From: Seongchinamella unica
GTDB taxonomy: Bacteria > Pseudomonadota > Gammaproteobacteria > Pseudomonadales > Halieaceae
Reading direction: 5' to 3'
Assembly (NCBI RefSeq): GCF_004354085.1
Contig: NZ_SMSE01000001.1
Location: forward strand, 1,045,724-1,109,723
Length of the DNA: 64,000 nt
The notes beneath the pieces were generated by a model. It worked only from the letters and a program-made list of their open reading frames with translations, was not told where the DNA came from and ran no database searches. Each line of letters opens with the position of its first letter. Position 1 is the first letter of the stretch. This document shows, piece by piece, positions 27,493 through 36,883 of the stretch. The position numbers and the translations under genes are program-made.

Positions 27493-27792
27493 TCAGGAGT
27501 TGAAAGGGGGCCCTCGGGCATCGAACGCGGTGCTTGCCGGCGCAAGCGTTGACTGGGTGGGTTGCGCCCTGACAACAATGCCAGTGCTGACAACCTGGTC
27601 GACAGACGCCCCGGAGGTCGGGATCGCCGTTCCCGCTTTGCACACCAGGCACTGGGAATAGCTGTCGTCGATGGAGCTCCAGTGATCGTGTCCGGCTTCC
27701 TGGACCTGCAATGCACCGGCACACAGCAACGCCACCAGGGCGAAAATACGCGCCAGGGGCGGCTTGTTGCGGGTGCGACAAATCAGGGGCAT
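27493..27792 (-). CDS. small exported protein with CxxC, partner of the ZnuD-like receptor
   Basis: About 99 residues: a basic start, one hydrophobic span (LARIFALVALLCAGALQ), then a periplasmic tail with HDHW, a CLVCK pair and a terminal FDARGPPF. The form (one span, CxxC, late R-G/A-P-P) is like DUF2946-type proteins, which often precede metal-related TonB receptors. The start is uncertain: ATG at 27792 or one at 27825 that adds 11 residues; neither has a clear ribosome site. The sequence GGTTATAATGC just around the upstream ATG (27822-27832) resembles half of a Zur site. A metal-sensing or delivery role is inference. Confidence 0.6.
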   Translation of the reverse strand: MPLICRTRNKPPLARIFALVALLCAGALQVQEAGHDHWSSIDDSYSQCLVCKAGTAIPTSGASVDQVVSTGIVVRAQPTQSTLAPASTAFDARGPPFNS

Positions 27793-27861
27793 AAGATCAT
27801 GGATCTCATATATTCCGGACCGCATTATAACCAGAAGCTGGAGAATCAGGCTATCCCGGCG

Positions 27862-29055
27862 TCAGCCGAACACGTGCAACAATAGATTAATGACCACCGC
27901 ATTGGACAGATCGATGAAAAAGGCGCCGACCAGGGGCACCACCACGAAAGCCCTGGGAGAGGGCCCCAGCGACTTGGTTACCGCGGCCATATTGGCGATG
28001 GCGGTGGGTGTCGCCCCGAGGGTCAGCCCGGAATAGCCGGAGCAGATCACCGCGGCATCGTAATTGGCGCCCAGCACCCTGAAAACCACAAAAATACTGA
28101 ACAGGATAATCAACAGCACCTGGGCAGCCAGCATCAGCATCATGGGGCCGGCCAGGCCCGCCAGAACCCAGAGTTGCAGGCTCATCAGCGACATGGCCAG
28201 GAACAGCCCCAGGCTGACATCCGATACCAGCGCCAGAGAGCGGGTTCCGGTTGGCCACTGGTACCTGGGGAGAAACCGGGGCAGGCTGTTGGTAAGGATG
28301 ATGCCGGCAAACAGGCAGGTGACAAAATCTGGCAACATCAAACCCCAACTGCTGAACAGGTCGTTCAGGTGGATTCCCACGCCAATGGCTATAGCGATCA
28401 CCAGCAGCACTTTGAGAATGCCATCCACATCAATGATTTCATGCTCCTTGTAGCGAAAGCCGACCGTCAGGTCGCCGGATTGCTCGGGGCTCAGCTGGTG
28501 GCGCCAGACCAGGAACCGGGCGATGGGGCCACCAATAATGCCGCCAAAAATCAGGCCGAAGGTGGCGCAGGCCAGGCCGATTTCCATGGCAAAGGGGATG
28601 CCGTATTCACGGCCGAAGACAGGCGCCCAGGCAATGGCAGTGCCATGACCCCCGCTGAGGCTTACCGAGCCGGTCAACACCCCTGTCGCCGGCGGCGAAC
28701 CGGTTGCGACGGCGATACCGATACCGACAAGGTTTTGCAGGAACAGGTAGCCCACCGCCAGAAACAGCAACACCAGTAGCGACTTACCGCCCTCTTTCAA
28801 CACATCGATCCGCGAGGACAGCCCGATGGTGGTAAAAAATACGATCAACAGCATGTCGCGATTGGCCATGTCGAAGTCGACTTCAATGCCCCCAATGGTG
28901 TAGACCAGGGCAAACGCAAGGGAGGCCAGCAGACCGCCGGTCACCGGCTCGGGTATATTGAAGTCCCTGAGCACACGCGTCCGGCCGTTGATGTAGCGCC
29001 CCAGGTAAAGCACCAGAATGGCGATGATCAGGGTCTGGCGGGAGTCCATTTCCAT
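27862..29055 (-). CDS. gltS: sodium/glutamate symporter GltS
   Basis: The 397-residue membrane protein has about ten to twelve hydrophobic spans and GltS signatures: LYLGRYINGRTRVLRDFNIP at the start, GLLASLAFAL, SVSLSGGHGTAIAWAPVF (re-entrant loop), and GLTLGATPTAIANMAAV in the second half (mirror loop). GltS imports glutamate with sodium through the inner membrane. The start is ATG at 29055, with a second ATG two codons later. It lies 16 bp after the YbaY-META lipoprotein gene on the same strand. Confidence 0.93.
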   Translation of the reverse strand: MEMDSRQTLIIAILVLYLGRYINGRTRVLRDFNIPEPVTGGLLASLAFALVYTIGGIEVDFDMANRDMLLIVFFTTIGLSSRIDVLKEGGKSLLVLLFLAVGYLFLQNLVGIGIAVATGSPPATGVLTGSVSLSGGHGTAIAWAPVFGREYGIPFAMEIGLACATFGLIFGGIIGGPIARFLVWRHQLSPEQSGDLTVGFRYKEHEIIDVDGILKVLLVIAIAIGVGIHLNDLFSSWGLMLPDFVTCLFAGIILTNSLPRFLPRYQWPTGTRSLALVSDVSLGLFLAMSLMSLQLWVLAGLAGPMMLMLAAQVLLIILFSIFVVFRVLGANYDAAVICSGYSGLTLGATPTAIANMAAVTKSLGPSPRAFVVVPLVGAFFIDLSNAVVINLLLHVFG

Positions 29056-29071
29056 GCTGAGGCCAGCGGGA

Positions 29072-29899
29072 TCAGTGCATGTTGAAGGTTGCGACTACTT
29101 CGCTGCCCTGCAGCAGCACCAGACTACTCCCCTGCATGCGGTAAGCGTCAACCTTGTCCAGCATTTGCAGGTAAGCACGCTCCGCCGGGTCCCCATCCGC
29201 GCAGGCCATCCTGGTACCGGCCACGGGGCCGAACTTGAGAGGAGTGCCGTGGCTGGACTTGCCGTCATTGCTGAAACTTCCGCTGTAGCGGTTGCAGCCG
29301 GAAAAACCTGATGCGGTCATGTCACCCGCATTGAGCACCAGTTCGATGGGCTTGCCTCCGGCGCCGACAGGAGCCGCCTCACCCGCCAGGGTCTCAAGCA
29401 CCCAGGTTGGTGAATCACCCTCCTCTGCAACCGGCTCGGTGGCCGACGCGGGACTCCGGTCGACAGGCTCGGGAACCCGCTGAACCAGGATGCTGATTTC
29501 CTCGCCACTGAAAGGGTCAATAAACTCGGTACTGGTGAACATCAGCCTGTCCCCCACGCTGATGGTCGCACGCAGGGAATAGCGCATGCGTTCATCGATA
29601 TCGGCGGGGCTGTACTCGATGGCAAAAGGATAGGGGGGAGCCCCCTCGGGAGTGAACATGACACTGGCCATCACCGTCGCCAGGGCATCCGCCCTGGACA
29701 CATCCTGTAGCTGCACCTCTACCTCTGCGCCCGACGGCAGCATCATCCGCTCCCGGTAAAAGACTGTGCCCACAATGGCCGACATTGCCGCCCCCTCCTC
29801 TCGGGCGCTGGTCTCATCGGCACTGCCGCCGCAGGCCGCCAGCACCACAATTAACGGCACCAGTAACAGAGCGCGAATACTCGGGGTCTTCATTTGCAT
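29072..29899 (-). CDS. lipoprotein with YbaY and META domains
   Basis: The 275-residue product has a lipobox (VVLAACGG). Residues about 35-140 match the YbaY-type domain (GTVFYRERMMLPSGAEVEVQ; FAIEYSPADIDERMRYSLRA), named in the family as T3SS pilotin-like. Residues about 165-275 are a META/HslJ domain (SGFSGCNRYSGSFSNDG; GPVAGTRMAC; RAYLQMLDKVDAYRM). Both are envelope modules known from heat- or drug-related lipoproteins such as HslJ. The start at 29899 has GAGGAG seven bases before it. The combination is seen in other proteobacteria. Its role is not known. Confidence 0.82.
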   Translation of the reverse strand: MQMKTPSIRALLLVPLIVVLAACGGSADETSAREEGAAMSAIVGTVFYRERMMLPSGAEVEVQLQDVSRADALATVMASVMFTPEGAPPYPFAIEYSPADIDERMRYSLRATISVGDRLMFTSTEFIDPFSGEEISILVQRVPEPVDRSPASATEPVAEEGDSPTWVLETLAGEAAPVGAGGKPIELVLNAGDMTASGFSGCNRYSGSFSNDGKSSHGTPLKFGPVAGTRMACADGDPAERAYLQMLDKVDAYRMQGSSLVLLQGSEVVATFNMH

Positions 29900-29935
29900 G
29901 GTGGTTCTCCTCGATGATACTGGCAATATAGCTGC

Positions 29936-30322
29936 TCAGGCTGAGAGTTGCTCCAACATTTGCCGCATTTTCTCGTGCACTCTGTTAATGGCCTTTAACG
30001 GCCGCAGCATCACCTTGAACTCACAGATCTTACCGGCTTCATCAAAACTGATGATGTCGACGCCGTTGACCTGGACGCCGTCGATTTCGCAGACAAACTC
30101 CAGCACGGCGTGCCGATCGTCTACGATCTCTTTCTGGTAGTGAAATCCGTCCTGCAGCACATGCATGGCACCGGTCAGATACATCAGGGTGATATCGCGC
30201 CCCCGCTGGGGGGTATGGACCACCGGGGACAGGAACACACAGTCCTCGGCAAGAAGCTCCCGCAACAGCGCGGTATCCTGGTTGGCGACCACCCGGTGCC
30301 AGGCTTGCAATGATTTATTCAT
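29936..30322 (-). CDS. SnoaL/NTF2-like small protein
   Basis: The 128-residue protein has the NTF2-like cone fold pattern: an N-terminal helix (LQAWHRVVANQDTALLRELL), DCVFLSPVVHTPQRGRD, and later strands (AVLEFVCEIDGVQVNGVDII, then IRPLK-like end VMLRPLKAI). The start at 30322 is supported by GGAGG seven bases upstream. Members are cyclases, isomerases, dehydratases or binding proteins, so no reaction can be assigned. It follows the alpha/beta hydrolase by 94 bp and may belong to the same catabolic set. Confidence 0.78.
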   Translation of the reverse strand: MNKSLQAWHRVVANQDTALLRELLAEDCVFLSPVVHTPQRGRDITLMYLTGAMHVLQDGFHYQKEIVDDRHAVLEFVCEIDGVQVNGVDIISFDEAGKICEFKVMLRPLKAINRVHEKMRQMLEQLSA

Positions 30323-30416
30323 ACGGATTCCTCCGGGAGCTGGCGTCCATTCGCCAGCACCCGGGGATGGTAAGGCACGGAACCGGGGTTTCCAAGGGTC
30401 CGCGCCGGCTGTCGCC

Positions 30417-31283
30417 CTACAAAGCAGCCAGGAACTGATCGATTGCCAGCCGGGAAACCGGTTCATTGAGCGTGGGCGCGTGGCCCCGCCGCGGGATGTC
30501 CGCGAGCGCCAGATCGGGCTTCTTCTCACGCATGGTGGCCACACAGTCGGGCGCCAGAATGTCGGAGCTTTCACCGCGTATCACCAGCATCGGAATGTCG
30601 GTAATCGCTTCAAACAGGGGCCAGAGATCCGGGGGCACTGCGTTGGAATCGTCATCGTTCATGGGCCGGGAAATGGCAGGGTCGTAAGCCAGCACCGGCA
30701 CACCATTCTCTTCCCGGTAGAGACCACGGGTGAACTCTTCCCACTCCTGCTCGGTAAAGTCGGGAAAGGCGATCTCGTTGATTTCCCGGGCCTGGGCAAT
30801 GGCCTCGGTCCAGTTGCTGACGGGACGGCTCTTGCCCACGTAGCCCTTGATGCGGGCCAGCCCGGCGGGATCGAGTTCGGGGCCGATGTCATTGATAATC
30901 ATGGCCTTCACCCGCTCAGGCTGCATCGCCGCCATCATGAAGGACATCAGTCCACCCATGGAAGTGCCGCAAAGAATCACCTGGCCTATACCCAGTTCCC
31001 CCAGCAGGGTGAACATGTCCTGGACATAGGTCGCCGGCGTGTAATTGGCGATGTTGCTGTCGTAGCCGGAGAGGCCCCGCCCGCGATTGTCCACCGCGAT
31101 GACCCGGTAGCTGGCGCTCAGGTGGCGGGCAAGACCGGCGAAGTCGGCGGAATTTCGGGTCAGGCCATGCATGCACAGGATCGCCGGCGCACTGGCCTGT
31201 TCCCCACTGCGACAGGGGTAATCCCGGGCGTAGAGGCGCAGGCCATCACTGCTGTGGTAATACACGTCCTGGTAGTCAGCCAT
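30417..31283 (-). CDS. alpha/beta hydrolase
   Basis: The 288-residue enzyme has the fold's landmarks: AILCMHGLTRNSADF (oxyanion loop), DNRGRGLSGYD, the nucleophile elbow CGTSMGG (Ser), and the catalytic His in PRRGHAPTLNEP. The acid is probably the Asp in the late ILAPD segment. It would cleave an ester, lactone or similar bond. The ATG at 31283 overlaps the stop of the acyl-CoA synthetase by 8 bp, showing coupling. The pair suggests that it releases, or acts on, an acid that is activated with CoA. Confidence 0.87.
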   Translation of the reverse strand: MADYQDVYYHSSDGLRLYARDYPCRSGEQASAPAILCMHGLTRNSADFAGLARHLSASYRVIAVDNRGRGLSGYDSNIANYTPATYVQDMFTLLGELGIGQVILCGTSMGGLMSFMMAAMQPERVKAMIINDIGPELDPAGLARIKGYVGKSRPVSNWTEAIAQAREINEIAFPDFTEQEWEEFTRGLYREENGVPVLAYDPAISRPMNDDDSNAVPPDLWPLFEAITDIPMLVIRGESSDILAPDCVATMREKKPDLALADIPRRGHAPTLNEPVSRLAIDQFLAAL

Positions 31284-32835
31284 ACTCCCGATCTCCATAA
31301 CGCTGGCGCAACTCCCGCTTGAGTATCTTGCCATTGGGATTGCGAGGCAACTCGGCAACAAGAATCACTTCTGCCAGTCGCTGCTGGCGACCGAGGCGTT
31401 CGTTGGCCCAGGCCATCAGCGAGCCGGGGTCTATCGGTTGCTGAGCTACCGGCACCACCAGAGCCACCGGGGTTTCTCCCCAGCGCTTGCTGGGCAGGCC
31501 TATCACCGCCACATCGTCCACCTGCGGGTTGGTGACCAGTTGCGCCTCTATGTCCTGGGGGTAGATATTCTGCCCCCCGGACAGAATCATGTCCTTCTTG
31601 CGGTCGACGATATAGAGGTATCCTTCTTCATCGACATAGCCAATATCCCCTGAACGCAGCCACTGTACGCCATTATGGTCGATAAACTCCGCTTCGGCGG
31701 TAGCGTCTTCGCGCTGCCAGTATCCGGGCATTGATATCCTGCCGCGAGACGCAATTTCGCCCGACTGATTGATACCGAGCACCCGATCCTGGTCATCGAC
31801 GATACAGATATCAGTGCCGAGCAGGGGCCGGCCCACGCTGGACCAGCGCCCTTCGGCGTCCTCCGGCTCCAGGGTGGTGATGATGCCCTCGGTCAGGCCA
31901 TACAGTTCGATGATGCCGCAGGGGAAGCAGTCAAATATCTCCCGTTTTAGCGTCTCGCGCAGGGGAGACCCACAGCTCATCATGGCCTGCATGCTGCTGA
32001 CATCCGCAGGTACCACTTTTAGCTGTTCCACCACTCGCTGAAACTGGATGGGCACCATGGCGGTATGGGTAATCGACTCACGCTGTACCGTAGCGAGAAA
32101 TTCTGCGGCATCAAAGCGGGAGTGGACCACCAGCGTGCCACCAGCCAGTACGGTGCATAACATGGCCACCCAGGAGATATTGGAATACAGCCCAATGGTC
32201 AACAGGGTGCGCGCCGAGCCGTTGTAGCGCAGGGCGATGGCCAGGTCGTAGGCCCAGTCACGCCGACCGCGGTGGGTGTGCATGATGCCTTTGGGCAGAC
32301 CGGTGGTACCCGAGCTGTAGATCACGTTCAACGGGCCATCGGGATCAATGTCGACCTCCGGCAGGGTGTCGGGCTGGCCGCTGCACAACTGGTCAATAGT
32401 GGTCCAGCCATCGGCGGGGGCATCGTCACAAACCAGCAGTTGCAGGCTTTCCGGGAGACCCCCGGGCAGCGAGCGGATGCGCATCACCTGGTCGGCCGTG
32501 GCGACCAGCGCCACCACCCCGGCATCGTGCAGCATGCCGGCAAGGGCCTCATCCGACACCGACAGATTGATCGGCACCGAGCAGGCGCCGCTCGCCATGC
32601 TGCCGAATATCGCCTGCACCATGCTGACACCGTTGGACATGACAATCGCTACCCGGTCGCCGGGCCTTACCCCGGCGGCAATCAGCCCGTGGGCGAAGCG
32701 ATGGTTGGCGGCGCACAACTGCGCCCAGGACCAACGTTCCTGTTGCCACAGCACAGCGTCACAATTGGCTCGCCACTTGCCGTGCAATGCCAGTATTTCG
32801 GGCAGCAGGGGTGGCGTATTATCAAATTTTTTCAC
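31276..32835 (-). CDS. AMP-dependent acyl-CoA synthetase (acid:CoA ligase)
   Basis: The 519-residue enzyme carries the ANL superfamily motifs: A3 YSSGTTGLPKGIMHTH (about 170-185), A5 ELYGLTEG, GEIASRG, A7 WLRSGDIGY, A8 IVDRKKDMILSGGQNIYP, and the catalytic Lys in A10 NPNGKILKRE. It adenylates a carboxylic acid and transfers it to CoA. The substrate may be a fatty or aryl acid; the sequence does not decide. It sits 80 bp after the TonB receptor gene and overlaps the hydrolase gene, inside the set flanked by TetR-type operators. Confidence 0.9.
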   Translation of the reverse strand: MKKFDNTPPLLPEILALHGKWRANCDAVLWQQERWSWAQLCAANHRFAHGLIAAGVRPGDRVAIVMSNGVSMVQAIFGSMASGACSVPINLSVSDEALAGMLHDAGVVALVATADQVMRIRSLPGGLPESLQLLVCDDAPADGWTTIDQLCSGQPDTLPEVDIDPDGPLNVIYSSGTTGLPKGIMHTHRGRRDWAYDLAIALRYNGSARTLLTIGLYSNISWVAMLCTVLAGGTLVVHSRFDAAEFLATVQRESITHTAMVPIQFQRVVEQLKVVPADVSSMQAMMSCGSPLRETLKREIFDCFPCGIIELYGLTEGIITTLEPEDAEGRWSSVGRPLLGTDICIVDDQDRVLGINQSGEIASRGRISMPGYWQREDATAEAEFIDHNGVQWLRSGDIGYVDEEGYLYIVDRKKDMILSGGQNIYPQDIEAQLVTNPQVDDVAVIGLPSKRWGETPVALVVPVAQQPIDPGSLMAWANERLGRQQRLAEVILVAELPRNPNGKILKRELRQRYGDREYG

Positions 32836-32915
32836 GCGTCAAAACCTGAAGTCAGTCCCTGAAAAAGGCCGCAGGCATCACCTGCGGCCAGAGGGCACCG
32901 CAGCCCAAAAATGGC

Positions 32916-35189
32916 CTAGAAGCGGTACGCCACTGTAGCGCTGATGGTGCGGGGCGCAGCGTAAAAGATCGACGTGTTATCTTCGAAACCCAGCGGGCTA
33001 CAGTAGCTCTCGTTACCGAAGCAATAGCCGGCGGTTTTGATCTCTTCGTCGCTCAGGTTCTTGCCGTAAAGCCCCAGCAGCCAGGCTTCGCTGGCAGACA
33101 CCCAGACCACACTGGCGTTGAACATGTCGTAGGCCTCCTGGTCGAACACCGGAGCTGCAAATTCAAACTGGGTGCTATCGCCCCTGTAGGACCAGTTCGC
33201 ATTCAGGTTGAGGTCGCCGCCAAATGCCCCGGTGAGGTAGTTGAAGGCAACATAGGCCATTTCCTCCGGCGTGTTCTGTACCGACCGATCATCGGACACA
33301 TCCACATCGTTGACGATCCACTCGGTAATCTCCGCGTCGAGGAAGCTGGCCGCCACCTGCATGGAGAAGTTCTCCGTGAACAGGAAGGTTCCCTCGATCT
33401 CGATACCGGAAATCTCCGCCTCACCGGCATTGGTCAGGGTGCCGGCAAAGTCGTCATTTATGCCATCGCCGTCGGTGTCGATACCCACGGAGCCCGGCAC
33501 CTGCATGTCGGTATATTCAGAGTAGAACAGGGCTACATTGGTGATCGCACGGCCATCCCAGTAACTGGCCTTGATGCCGACCTCGTAGGAATCCAGCGTC
33601 TCGGGGTCGACGCCCTCCTCTACCGCCGGGGTGAGGAAGTTGGCGCCCCGCGGGTCGAACATACCCGCCTTGAAACCCTGGCTGTAGCCACCGTACACCG
33701 TAATGTCATCGGTCCACAGGTAGCTGATGTTTACCCGGGGAGAGAAGTCCGTCCAGGATTCTTCCGCCTGATAATCACTGGAAGCGCCCAGGAACAACGC
33801 GTCATCGTTGCCGAAGAAGGGAGAACCGCCGGCCCCGAGGTAGCTGGCGCGCAATACATCCGCGGTTCGCTTGTCATCGGTGTAGCGACCACCCACAGCA
33901 ACCGACAGTTTGTCGGTAAAATTCCAGGTGAGATCGGCGAAGGCGGACCAGGACTCGGTGGTCACCTTGCCGCCAGTGTAGGCAGTCAGTTCCGCGCCAT
34001 AGGCAGCACGCCCCAGTTGTCCCAGCACCACGTCGAAGTCATTGGAGGCGTCGGCGTCGATGTAATACAGTCCGGTCACCAGGTTCATTTTCTCGCCGTT
34101 GTACAGCAGCTGGAACTCCTGGGTGAACTGCTCGTTATCGTAGATAACCGGAGCGTCAAAGTCGTCAACCGCGAGGCTGTCAAAGTCGATCACCGATTCA
34201 GTGTAATCCTCGCGCTCGGCGGTAATGGAGCGAAAGGTATAATGATCACCGAAGTTCCAGTCCACAGAGACCATCCAGCCCTCCGCTTCCACCTCGTTAT
34301 TACCGCCAATGCCCTGGGTTGAGATGTTTTCCGCTGCACCGGCAGTGGTGTCGTAAATATCGCGCAATACGGGGTCACCCGAAACAGCACCTGGACGCAC
34401 CCGGTGACCGGCAACCGGGTTGGATTTATCGGTGGTGTCGTCATAGGCGAGGCGCACCAGCAGGTCCTCTGTCGGCAGCCATTCCGCACTCAGGCGGTAG
34501 GCGAATACATCCTTGTTGTAATGTTCATCGCCGGTGGTCTTGTTCTCGCCATAGCCGTCGCGCTGGAAAGAGGCCACGGTACCGCCGATGCGGAAGGCAT
34601 CACTCACCGGCACCGAGACAGTGCCTACCAGATCGATCTGGTCATACTCTCCGTAGGTCGCCTTCAGGCGACCGGAGAATTCATCGCCAAGACGTCGGGT
34701 AATGTACTTGATTGCACCACCCACGGTATTGCGGCCGTAAAGAGTCCCCTGGGGACCGCGCAATACCTCGATACGCTCAACGTCATAAATATCGATCACG
34801 TTACCCTGGGGGCGCGCCAGGTAGACATCGTCCAGGTAAAGGCCGACGCCCTGCTCATAGCCAGCCAGTGGATCCTGCTGGCCGACACCCCGAATAAAGG
34901 CGGTCAGGGTGGAGCTGGTCGCCCGGGAAGGCTCCAGGGTCACGCTGGGGACAGACTGGGCCAGCTCGGTGATGTCCGAATCGCCCCTGATGGCGAGGTC
35001 CCGGGCAGAAAATGCAGTCACCGCAATAGGCACATCCTGCAGGCTTTCGCTGCGTCGCCGGGCAGTCACTACCACTTCTTCAAGCGCAAAACCGGGCTCA
35101 TCGGTCTGGGCAACAAGGGTTGGCGAAGACATTGCAGAGGCAAAAGCCACGGCAGCAAACAGGGGAGTACGAGCGGTACATGGTTTCAT
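32916..35189 (-). CDS. TonB-dependent receptor of the TetR-controlled cluster
   Basis: The 757-residue protein has a signal peptide (cleavage near TLVAQT), a TonB box-like LEEVVVTARRR, a plug (VTAFSARDLAIRG; RGPQGTLYGRNTVGGAIKYI) and a barrel ending ISATVAYRF. The ARRRSESLQDVPIAVTAF start is common in receptors of marine and sphingomonad bacteria that take up organic compounds rather than iron. Two palindromes lie 76-123 bp before its start. With the acyl-CoA synthetase and hydrolase next to it, it probably imports the organic acid or ester they act on. Confidence 0.9.
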   Translation of the reverse strand: MKPCTARTPLFAAVAFASAMSSPTLVAQTDEPGFALEEVVVTARRRSESLQDVPIAVTAFSARDLAIRGDSDITELAQSVPSVTLEPSRATSSTLTAFIRGVGQQDPLAGYEQGVGLYLDDVYLARPQGNVIDIYDVERIEVLRGPQGTLYGRNTVGGAIKYITRRLGDEFSGRLKATYGEYDQIDLVGTVSVPVSDAFRIGGTVASFQRDGYGENKTTGDEHYNKDVFAYRLSAEWLPTEDLLVRLAYDDTTDKSNPVAGHRVRPGAVSGDPVLRDIYDTTAGAAENISTQGIGGNNEVEAEGWMVSVDWNFGDHYTFRSITAEREDYTESVIDFDSLAVDDFDAPVIYDNEQFTQEFQLLYNGEKMNLVTGLYYIDADASNDFDVVLGQLGRAAYGAELTAYTGGKVTTESWSAFADLTWNFTDKLSVAVGGRYTDDKRTADVLRASYLGAGGSPFFGNDDALFLGASSDYQAEESWTDFSPRVNISYLWTDDITVYGGYSQGFKAGMFDPRGANFLTPAVEEGVDPETLDSYEVGIKASYWDGRAITNVALFYSEYTDMQVPGSVGIDTDGDGINDDFAGTLTNAGEAEISGIEIEGTFLFTENFSMQVAASFLDAEITEWIVNDVDVSDDRSVQNTPEEMAYVAFNYLTGAFGGDLNLNANWSYRGDSTQFEFAAPVFDQEAYDMFNASVVWVSASEAWLLGLYGKNLSDEEIKTAGYCFGNESYCSPLGFEDNTSIFYAAPRTISATVAYRF

Positions 35190-35264
35190 GATGGAGACCT
35201 CTTTCCAGGTTTTTATATGTCGGCATTCGTTATGTTATCCATCGGCCCGCCACGGCCGACCTGT

Positions 35265-35280
35265 TTCAACATTTGTTGAA
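35265..35280. promoter_or_regulatory. TetR-type operator 1 (TTCAACA-TT-TGTTGAA)
   Basis: A perfect 7-2-7 palindrome upstream of the TonB receptor start. It is nearly identical to sites at 35297 and 36823, and the only local regulator is the TetR gene at 36884. Confidence 0.75.
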
Positions 35281-35296
35281 TTTTCATAGAATCTAA

Positions 35297-35312
35297 TTCA
35301 ACAAGTGTTGAA
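35297..35312. promoter_or_regulatory. TetR-type operator 2 (TTCAACA-AG-TGTTGAA)
   Basis: A second perfect 7-2-7 palindrome, exactly 32 bp (about three helical turns) from operator 1, so two dimers would bind the same DNA face. It lies between the receptor promoter and the symporter stop. Confidence 0.75.
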
Positions 35313-35339
35313 ATGTCAAGCCTGCACCCGATTTTTTAT

Positions 35340-36779
35340 TCAGCCAGCCTGGACCGGCCGCTGGTCTCGACTCATCGCCAGGCCGACCAGACCAAAGCCG
35401 AGTGAGGCGAAGATCGCGTAGGTTGCTGATACTGCCGGGTTTTCCACCCCGCCGAACAGGTTGAGGGCCAGGTGCAACAACAACCCGATCGCGGCCGCTC
35501 CGACAACGACCCACAGGGGAATGTGGCGCCTGACCAGCACCCCGAATAAAACCGGCACCAGCGAGGCCGCGGCAAGACCATACACACCCTTCTGGGCAAA
35601 CAGGCCGATCAATGGCGGCGGGTTCCAGGCCAGCACAACCCCCACCACGCCGACCACCACCAGCACCCACCGGGACAGGGCCAGTCCATTCACCCTGTCT
35701 CCCGCCAACGGTTGCACGATATCGTTGACCACCATGGCCGACAGCGACACCAGGATCCCGTCCAGGGTGCTCATTCCCGCGGCGAGCAGAGTAATGAAAA
35801 TAAACACCAGCACATACTCGCCCCAGAGGGAACTGCCGAACTCATGCAACAGGTACTCGCGAACCACCGCATCCTGGGCGTCCACCTCTACCCCGGACAA
35901 GCGGGCGTAGAAACCGATCATCAGCATCAGGGTAAACAGGGAGCCCACAACAACGGTGGTACCAATGAATTTGTTGATGTCTTTTTCGCTGCGCAGGTAG
36001 AGAACTTTGGTCAGTATGTGCGGCTGCAGCATCAGCGCGAAGGTGATCACGAAGCCGCTGACAAACACTGAGAAAAAGTCGAAGTAAAGACTGCTGTCCC
36101 GGTTGAATGCCGACGCGTACTCCCTACCGACAGCCGTCAACGACCCCAGCACATCGCCGTCAAAATATTTCCAACCCTGGATAAACAATACCGCGGTCAC
36201 CAGCATCATCATGATGCCCTGCAGAGAGTTGGTGTAGGCGTGGGCATAGGTGCCGCCCATCAATACATAGGAAAAAACAAAAACCAGTACGATGACCAGC
36301 GCTGTCTTCTGCTCCAGCGGGAACAGGCCGGTCATCAGCAGGCTGCAGCCGACCAGGATCAGCACCACAAAGGTAATCGACAGGAGATTTATACCGGCGA
36401 AAAACAGGCTGAAACCGCGATGGTTGTAGCGATAGAAGATCCACTGGGGAATAGTAAGGGCCGCCGAACTCTCACCCAGCCGCAGAAACCCGCGGGTCAA
36501 TACCAGGAAGGCAGACAGTATACCCAGGGAACCGGCGACACCGTAGTGCAGGTACGCCGACAGACCATGCGTATAGACAAAGCCCGGGTTAATGACGAAG
36601 GTGGCGGTCGAGGAGATGGACGCCGCCAGGGTGATACCGACAATGTAGGGACTCATGTCCTTGTTGCCGATTGAAAAGCCTTCGACCGAGCGGGTGCGGC
36701 GCATACCCAGCCAGGACAACCAGTACACCAGCAGGGCATAGGCTCCCACTATCAGGTATTTGAATATCTCCGGACTCAT
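35340..36779 (-). CDS. sodium:solute symporter (SSS family) of the TetR-controlled cluster
   Basis: This 479-residue membrane protein has about 13 spans and SSS features (SVEGFSIGNKDMSPYIVGIT near residue 30; GVAGSLGILSAFLVL; LAAGMSTLDGILVSLSAMV near residue 350, the conserved sodium-site region). It would carry the compound across the inner membrane after the TonB receptor brings it through the outer membrane. The start at 36779 begins the natural N-terminus MSPEIFKYLIVGAYALLVYW. It is divergent from the TetR gene, and the 104-bp gap holds operator 3. Confidence 0.88.
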   Translation of the reverse strand: MSPEIFKYLIVGAYALLVYWLSWLGMRRTRSVEGFSIGNKDMSPYIVGITLAASISSTATFVINPGFVYTHGLSAYLHYGVAGSLGILSAFLVLTRGFLRLGESSAALTIPQWIFYRYNHRGFSLFFAGINLLSITFVVLILVGCSLLMTGLFPLEQKTALVIVLVFVFSYVLMGGTYAHAYTNSLQGIMMMLVTAVLFIQGWKYFDGDVLGSLTAVGREYASAFNRDSSLYFDFFSVFVSGFVITFALMLQPHILTKVLYLRSEKDINKFIGTTVVVGSLFTLMLMIGFYARLSGVEVDAQDAVVREYLLHEFGSSLWGEYVLVFIFITLLAAGMSTLDGILVSLSAMVVNDIVQPLAGDRVNGLALSRWVLVVVGVVGVVLAWNPPPLIGLFAQKGVYGLAAASLVPVLFGVLVRRHIPLWVVVGAAAIGLLLHLALNLFGGVENPAVSATYAIFASLGFGLVGLAMSRDQRPVQAG

Positions 36780-36822
36780 TGCAGGCCGCCAGTTATGATC
36801 AGTTATTGTGGCGACAAGCATA

Positions 36823-36838
36823 TTCAACAAGCGTTGAA
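36823..36838. promoter_or_regulatory. TetR-type operator 3 (TTCAACA-AG-CGTTGAA)
   Basis: This site differs from operator 2 by one base and lies between the divergent symporter (start 36779) and TetR (start 36884) genes. It could repress both, giving autoregulation. Confidence 0.75.
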
Positions 36839-36883
36839 TTAGCAACTATGGTAATCTGCTGCCGCAACCTTGCGGGGATTTCA

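Noticed and set aside
30323-30574. Upstream extension of the SnoaL-like gene
   Set aside because: The extra codons are Arg/Pro/Trp-rich and partly antisense to the hydrolase gene's tail. A strong ribosome site supports the ATG at 30322.
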